From Bacillota bacterium (lineage in GTDB: Bacteria > Bacillota > Clostridia > Christensenellales > SZUA-584), in assembly GCA_023408075.1 (NCBI GenBank), contig JAEYKW010000001.1, positions 1 through 64,000 on the forward strand: a DNA stretch of 64,000 bases, in the 5' to 3' direction. A model generated the notes under the pieces. The model saw only the letters and a list, made by a program, of their open reading frames with translations, made no database searches and had not been told where the DNA came from. The position numbers and the translations under genes were made by a program. Position 1 is the stretch's first letter; each line of letters starts with the position of its first letter. This document shows positions 58,558 through 64,000 of this stretch, in pieces.

Positions 58558-59586
58558 ATGAAGAAGATCAAAACGACGGATGCGCTGGGGCATGTGCTAT
58601 GCCACGATATGACCCGTATTATTAAAGATGTCAGCAAGGAAGCCGTTTTCCGCAAAGGCCACATTGTGACCGAGGCAGACATCCCCGTGCTGCTCTCCAT
58701 GGGCAAAGACCATCTTTTTGTGTGGGAAAAGACCGAAGGGATGCTGCACGAAAATGAGGCGGCAGAGATACTTCGCAATATATGCATCAACGAAAACATG
58801 TCCGCATCAGCGCCGAAGGAAGGCAAGATTGAGCTTGTGAGCGATATCGACGGCCTGTTCAAGGTGGATGTGGAGCGGCTCAGCCGCATCAACGCGCTCG
58901 GTGAAATCATCATTGCGACAAGGCACACAAATACGCCCGTCCGCAAGGGGGATAAGCTCGCGGGAACGCGCGTGATACCGCTGCTGATCGACAGAGCCAA
59001 AATGGAAAGGGCCGCTGCCGAAGCCGGAGAAACGCCGCTGATGCAGGTGCTGCCGTATAAGCACAAAAAAGCCGCTATTGTGGTCACAGGCAATGAAGTC
59101 TTCCACGCGCGAATCGACGACGCTTTCGGGCCTGTGATTGAAGAAAAGCTGTCCGAATACGACGTGGAGATGCTCGGAAAAACAATCGTTGATGACGATA
59201 CGGCAAAAATCACGGAAACGATTCTCAGTGCCATCCAAGGTGGTGCCGACCTGATTATCTGCACGGGCGGCATGAGCGTAGACCCGGACGATACAACGCC
59301 GACGGCTATACGAAACACGTCGGCACGGCTCGTGACATATGGCGCGCCCGTGCTGCCGGGCGCCATGTTCCTGCTTGCATATTACGAAGCGGATGGCCAA
59401 AGTATACCGATACTCGGGCTGCCCGGCTGCGTGATGTACTCAAAACGCACAATATTCGATCTCGTGCTGCCGCGCATCATGGCGGGCGAAAAGCTGACAG
59501 CAGAGGATTTCTCGGTGCTGGGGCACGGCGGGCTTTGCTTAAAGTGTGATGTCTGCACGTTCCCGAGCTGCGGCTTTGGTAAGTAG
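58558..59586 (+). CDS. Molybdopterin-binding (MoeA/MogA-like) protein
   Basis: Contains the molybdopterin-binding fold used for molybdate insertion or cofactor handling. The 342 residues start with a MoeA-like N-terminal region (TDALGHVLCHDMTRI). They continue with AAIVVTGNEVFHARIDDAFG, DLIICTGGMSVDPDDTTPTA (the TGG-S-DPDD signature) and PVLPGAMFLLAYYE. The C-terminus ends in a Cys set, CLKCDVCTFPSCGFGK, which may bind a metal. GGGGAGACAAC precedes the ATG. First gene of the cofactor/molybdate operon. Confidence 0.9.
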   Translation: MKKIKTTDALGHVLCHDMTRIIKDVSKEAVFRKGHIVTEADIPVLLSMGKDHLFVWEKTEGMLHENEAAEILRNICINENMSASAPKEGKIELVSDIDGLFKVDVERLSRINALGEIIIATRHTNTPVRKGDKLAGTRVIPLLIDRAKMERAAAEAGETPLMQVLPYKHKKAAIVVTGNEVFHARIDDAFGPVIEEKLSEYDVEMLGKTIVDDDTAKITETILSAIQGGADLIICTGGMSVDPDDTTPTAIRNTSARLVTYGAPVLPGAMFLLAYYEADGQSIPILGLPGCVMYSKRTIFDLVLPRIMAGEKLTAEDFSVLGHGGLCLKCDVCTFPSCGFGK

Positions 59587-59595
59587 GAGGATGCA

Positions 59596-60081
59596 ATGGC
59601 TGAAGAATTGACGCACTTTGACAATCACGGTAATGCGGCGATGGTGGATGTGTCCGAGAAGGAAGATACGCTGCGCGCAGCCACCGCGAAAGGAAGTATA
59701 ATCATGAGCCGCAACGCGTTTGATGCGGTGAAAAACGGCACGGCAGGCAAGGGCGATGTGCTCGGCGTCGCGCGCGTGGCGGGCATCATGGGTGCCAAGC
59801 GGACTGCTGAGCTGATTCCGCTGTGTCATCCGCTGATGCTCACCAAGGTCGGCATTGATTTTGAGCTCGATGATGGGGCCCGCACGGTGACAGCCATTTG
59901 CACCGCCAAACTGAGCGGTAAAACGGGCGTTGAAATGGAAGCGCTGACAGGCGTCAGCGTGGCGCTGCTCACAATATACGACATGTGCAAGGCGATAGAT
60001 AAAAGCATGGAGATTTCGCGTGTTTATCTGGTCAGTAAAAGCGGCGGGAAATCCGGGCGCTTTGAAAGCCGGAAAGAATAA
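59596..60081 (+). CDS. moaC: Cyclic pyranopterin monophosphate synthase MoaC
   Basis: Second step of molybdenum cofactor synthesis, acting on the MoaA product. The 161 residues carry NAAMVDVSEKEDTLRAATAK, GAKRTAELIPLCHPLMLTKV (the conserved Cys-His-Pro) and GKTGVEMEALTGVSVALLTI, then YDMCKAIDKSM. Family length and order are normal. GTAGGAGGATGCA precedes the ATG, 9 bases after the MoeA-like gene. moaA lies four genes on in the same operon. Confidence 0.96.
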   Translation: MAEELTHFDNHGNAAMVDVSEKEDTLRAATAKGSIIMSRNAFDAVKNGTAGKGDVLGVARVAGIMGAKRTAELIPLCHPLMLTKVGIDFELDDGARTVTAICTAKLSGKTGVEMEALTGVSVALLTIYDMCKAIDKSMEISRVYLVSKSGGKSGRFESRKE

Positions 60082-60117
60082 ATTTACTGCGTGAAAACGC
60101 AAGAAAAGAGGTATTTA

Positions 60118-60969
60118 ATGAAGAAATTACTTGGAATTTTATTGGTGTTATGCATGGTGTTTGCGCTGATCGGCTGCGCGCCTGCGGTCGAATCGGTATC
60201 GCCGTCCGAATCCGCGACGCCGGAAGCAACGATATCGGCCACGCCCGAGGCCACACCCGAAGCCACCGCAGAGCCGGTAGAGCTCACCATCGCAGCGGCA
60301 GCCAGCCTGACCGATGTTACGGCGGAAATCGCGGAAGCCTACAAAATCGCCGCGCCCAACGTGACATTGACCTTTACATACGGAGCCTCCGGCGCACTGC
60401 AGACTCAGATTGAAGAGGGTGCGCCGGTGGATATCTTCATGTCGGCCGCCCAGAAACAGATGGACGCGCTGGAAGAGGGAACACTGCTGCTCGATGGCTC
60501 ACGCACAAATCTGCTCGAGAACAAAGTGGTGCTGATCGTGCCCAAGGATTCCACGCTCGGCCTCAAGACCTTTGATGACCTTGCCAAGGAAGACGTAAAA
60601 ACCGTTGCGATCGGCGATCCTGCCAGCGTTCCCGCAGGCCAGTACGCGGAAGAACTGCTGACGAACCTCGGCATCAAGGATGCGGTGGAAGCCAAGGCGA
60701 ACCTCGGCACCGACGTGCGTCAGGTGCTGACATGGGTGGAGACCGGAGAGGTGGACGCGGGCATTGTGTACGCCACGGATGCCGCCACATCGGACAAAGT
60801 GACCGTGGTATGCGAAGCGCCTGCCGACAGCGTGAAGAAGATCATCTATCCTGTCGCGATTCTCAAGGCTTCGAAAGCCGCAGAGCAAGCTCAGAGCTTC
60901 ATTGATTTCTTGAAAACCGACGAATGTGCCGCATTATTTGAAAAATACGGTTTTATTATGGCAGAGTAG
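60118..60969 (+). CDS. modA: Molybdate ABC transporter substrate-binding lipoprotein
   Basis: Captures molybdate outside the membrane for ModBC. The 283 residues begin with a lipoprotein signal, MKKLLGILLVLCMVFALIGC, with the lipobox Cys at 20. A Thr/Pro/Glu-rich linker (about 24-58) follows. The binding domain opens ELTIAAAASLTDVTAEIAEA, then FTYGASGALQTQIEEGAPVD and GDPASVPAGQYAEE. ATG 60118 lies 7 bases after AAAAGAGG; the upstream in-frame GTG 60091 is rejected. First of modABC. Confidence 0.95.
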   Translation: MKKLLGILLVLCMVFALIGCAPAVESVSPSESATPEATISATPEATPEATAEPVELTIAAAASLTDVTAEIAEAYKIAAPNVTLTFTYGASGALQTQIEEGAPVDIFMSAAQKQMDALEEGTLLLDGSRTNLLENKVVLIVPKDSTLGLKTFDDLAKEDVKTVAIGDPASVPAGQYAEELLTNLGIKDAVEAKANLGTDVRQVLTWVETGEVDAGIVYATDAATSDKVTVVCEAPADSVKKIIYPVAILKASKAAEQAQSFIDFLKTDECAALFEKYGFIMAE

Positions 60970-60984
60970 TGGTATTAAGGCAGC

Positions 60985-61658
60985 ATGGATACTTTTCCTC
61001 TTTGGTTATCACTCAAGGTTGCGCTGCTCGCAACGGTATTCACATTCATACTCGGTATCCTTGCCGCTTGGCTAACGGTTAAATTAAGACGGGGCAAAGG
61101 CATCGTGGACGGTTTGTTCACGCTGCCTTTGGTTCTTCCGCCCACAATCGTCGGCTTTTTTTTGCTTATCATTTTCGGCAAGAACGGATTCATCGGGCAA
61201 CTGTTGAACAGCATCGGCGCACCCGTCGTTTTCACGTGGGTGGGTGCCGTCATTGCGTCCACGGTTGTGGCGTTCCCGCTGATGTACCGCACTGCGCGCG
61301 GTGCATTTGAGCAGCTCGATGAAAACCTGCTCAGCGCAGGCCGGACGCTCGGCATGACGGAGTGGAAGCTGTTTTTAAAAATCATGCTGCCAAATTCGAT
61401 ACCCAGCATCATGGCGGGCGCGGTGCTCGCCTTTGCGCGGGCTCTCGGCGAGTTCGGCGCGACGATCATGCTGGCCGGCAACATACCGGGCAAGACACAG
61501 ACGGTCTCCGTCGCGATCTATACGGCCGTGCAGGCGGGCAACTGGGATCTCGCGTACAAATGGATGTTCATCATTGTCGGCATCTCTTTTGTGACGATTT
61601 TACTGATGAATGTGTGGACGAAGCATGCCGGCCGCTTCAGAAAGGAAAGCAGGAAGCT

Positions 61659-61668
<10 letters not shown>
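60985..61668 (+). CDS. modB: Molybdate ABC transporter permease
   Basis: Membrane subunit of the molybdate importer, 227 residues with five to six helices. The EAA loop contacting ModC is GRTLGMTEWKLFLKIMLPNS then IPSIMAGAVLAFARALGEFG (about 118-157), as in all ModB. LPLVLPPTIVGFFLL is also characteristic. AAGGCAGC precedes the ATG. Its end overlaps modC by 10 bases, so the two subunits are translationally coupled. Confidence 0.96.
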
Positions 61669-62705
<1,037 letters not shown>

Positions 62706-62709
62706 CAGC

Positions 62710-63684
62710 GTGCAGGACCGTTTTGGCAGAAATATCGACTATATGCGCATATCGGTAACAGACAGGTGCAATCTGCGCTGTGTTTACTGCATGCCAGAGC
62801 AGGGTGTGGAAAGCATTCCGCATGACGAGATACTGTCGTATGAGGAAATTATTCGCGTGGTGCGCGCGGCAGCAGCACTGGGCATAGAGAAAATAAAAAT
62901 CACAGGCGGCGAGCCGCTTGTGCGCAAAGGCGTGGCGTCGCTTGTGCGTATGATAAAAGAGACTCCCGGCATCCGAACGGTGACGATGACCACCAACGGC
63001 GTGCTCTTTCCGCAACACGGAAACGAACTCGCTGAAGCGGGCCTTGATGGCGTCAATTTCAGCCTCGATTCGCTGGACAAAAAAACGTTTGCAGCGCTGA
63101 CCCGCTTTGATGCGCTCGAAAGCGTGGTGGAGGGCATCCACTTGGCTTTGCGGCTCGGCCTTAAAACAAAGCTCAACTGCGTGCCAACGCAGCTGCAAAA
63201 CAGCAGTGATTGGGTCACAATTGCAGGACTCGGGAGAGACAACCCTCTCGATGTGCGCTTTATTGAAATGATGCCGATCGGCTTGGGACGGGATTTTGAC
63301 ACAATCAACAACGATATTGTGCTGGCGGAGCTTAAAAGCGCATTCGGCCAGCCCGTTCGCTCCGCCGTTTCCCACGGCAGCGGACCTGCCGTTTATTATG
63401 ATTTTCCGGGGTTTCGGGGCAGCATCGGCTTGATCAGCGCACTGTCGCATTCGTTCTGCGTCAGCTGCAACAGAATCCGCCTCACCGCAGACGGCGAGCT
63501 GAAGCCTTGCCTGTGCCTCGGCGGCGGACTGGCTTTAAAGCCGCTCTTAAGAAGCGACATTTCGGACGAATCTCTTAAATGCGCAATTGCCGGTGTGATC
63601 GAAGATAAGCCGAAACAGCATGCGCTTTGCGAAGCAGCAAACGGCTCATCCGAAACGAGAAAGATGGTGCAGATCGGTGGCTGA
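62710..63684 (+). CDS. moaA: GTP 3',8-cyclase MoaA
   Basis: Radical SAM enzyme starting molybdenum cofactor synthesis from GTP. The 324 residues have the SAM cluster CNLRCVYC (Cys20, 24, 27), ITGGEPLVRKG, the GTP cluster Cys in FCVSCNRIRLT and PCLCLG (Cys250, 253, 267), and the essential C-terminal Gly-Gly. The start is GTG 62710, 4 bases after modC, with no strong ribosome site, so coupling to modC is likely. moaE and moaD are not in the window. Confidence 0.96.
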   Translation: MQDRFGRNIDYMRISVTDRCNLRCVYCMPEQGVESIPHDEILSYEEIIRVVRAAAALGIEKIKITGGEPLVRKGVASLVRMIKETPGIRTVTMTTNGVLFPQHGNELAEAGLDGVNFSLDSLDKKTFAALTRFDALESVVEGIHLALRLGLKTKLNCVPTQLQNSSDWVTIAGLGRDNPLDVRFIEMMPIGLGRDFDTINNDIVLAELKSAFGQPVRSAVSHGSGPAVYYDFPGFRGSIGLISALSHSFCVSCNRIRLTADGELKPCLCLGGGLALKPLLRSDISDESLKCAIAGVIEDKPKQHALCEAANGSSETRKMVQIGG

Positions 63685-64000
63685 CAAGGGAAGGGTGATG
63701 GCTGTTTGCATCAGCGAGCAGCGCGGCACCAAAAAGATGAATATCAAAGAATGCGAGCTCGTAGAAAACTTCGGCATCAAAAACGATGCGCACGCGGGAG
63801 ACTGGCACCGGCAGGTGAGCCTGCTTTGCTACGACCGTGTGGAGGAATTCCGCAGCCGGGGCGCCGATGTGGACGACGGCGCGTTCGGTGAAAATCTGCT
63901 CGTGACGGATATCGACTTTAAAGCACTGCCTGTCGGCACGCGCCTTAAGTGCAATGACGTGGTGCTGGAAATCACGCAGATCGGCAAGCAATGCCATTCC
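63677..64000 (+). CDS. MOSC domain protein, 3' end outside the window
   Basis: MOSC domains resemble the molybdenum cofactor sulfurase C-terminus; small stand-alone forms occur in cofactor operons. The visible 108 codons contain VMAVCISEQRGTKK, the hallmark DAHAGDWHRQVSLLCYDRVE, GAFGENLLVTDID and VLEITQIGKQCHS, where the expected Cys lies. Two starts compete: GTG 63677 (overlapping moaA by 8 bases, giving the usual strand before AVCISE) and ATG 63698 after AAGGG. I prefer the longer. Confidence 0.88.
   Translation, partial: MADKGRVMAVCISEQRGTKKMNIKECELVENFGIKNDAHAGDWHRQVSLLCYDRVEEFRSRGADVDDGAFGENLLVTDIDFKALPVGTRLKCNDVVLEITQIGKQCHS

Noticed and set aside
61362..61658. N-terminal extension of modC by about 100 codons
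   Set aside because: It is modB read in another frame; ATG 61659 has a ribosome site and starts the ABC domain correctly.

Overview
The window (about 50 % G+C by eye) comes from an endospore-forming, anaerobic member of the Firmicutes, most likely class Clostridia. The evidence is a spoIIA-sigF/spoVA sporulation locus with a sigma-H-type promoter, the spore genes yunB, bofC-like and cotJABC with a second Mn catalase, Gram-positive style Shine-Dalgarno sites with some TTG and GTG starts, and a large anaerobic purine-catabolic island that depends on molybdenum and probably labile selenium. The species is not identified.

Layout. 1-745: tRNA cluster (Val partial, Asp, Gly, Cys, Leu) followed by a relic of the tRNA-Leu 3' end. 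780-2524: an orphan membrane protein and a DegV protein. 3004-6748 (minus strand): spoIIAA-spoIIAB-sigF, two unannotated small ORFs, then spoVAC-spoVAD-spoVAE. 6875-14475: two convergent class A penicillin-binding proteins, yunB, a YebC regulator and a BofC-like protein. 14494-15337: FMN riboswitch and ribU. 15461-21263: tsaE-tsaB-rimI, then hydrolase/Mur ligase/D-Ala ligase genes. 21264-32273: mixed housekeeping and spore-coat genes with dispersed repeats, a decayed cotJC copy, an Asn/Gln-rich micro-protein and a cysteine desulfurase relic.

32274-58100: purine island. A minus-strand yqeC-yqeB-xdhC set diverges from a long plus-strand operon, ygeY-ygeW-yqeA-ssnA-ygfK-xdhD-hyuA-(PLP enzyme)-ygeX. 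Then come mocA (antisense), sdaAB-sdaAA and a YheO-type regulator. A three-subunit xanthine dehydrogenase and guanine deaminase operon follows, preceded by a strong promoter and a divergent purine-riboswitch aptamer. 58558-64000: molybdenum supply and cofactor genes (MoeA-like, moaC, modABC, moaA, MOSC protein cut by the window edge).

How it fits together: guanine is deaminated to xanthine, which molybdenum hydroxylases oxidise or reduce. HyuA, SsnA, YgeW, YgeY and YgeX homologues are thought to open the ring and carry the fragments to diaminopropionate, pyruvate, ammonia and carbamoyl phosphate. YqeA would recover ATP, serine dehydratase would make pyruvate, and mod/moa/mocA/xdhC/yqeBC would build the cofactor. 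The most interesting signals are the variant purine riboswitch, a terminator-type attenuator with an overlapping leader ORF before ygeY, the small ORFs inside the sporulation operon region, and repeats that sit between duplicated terminator hairpins.
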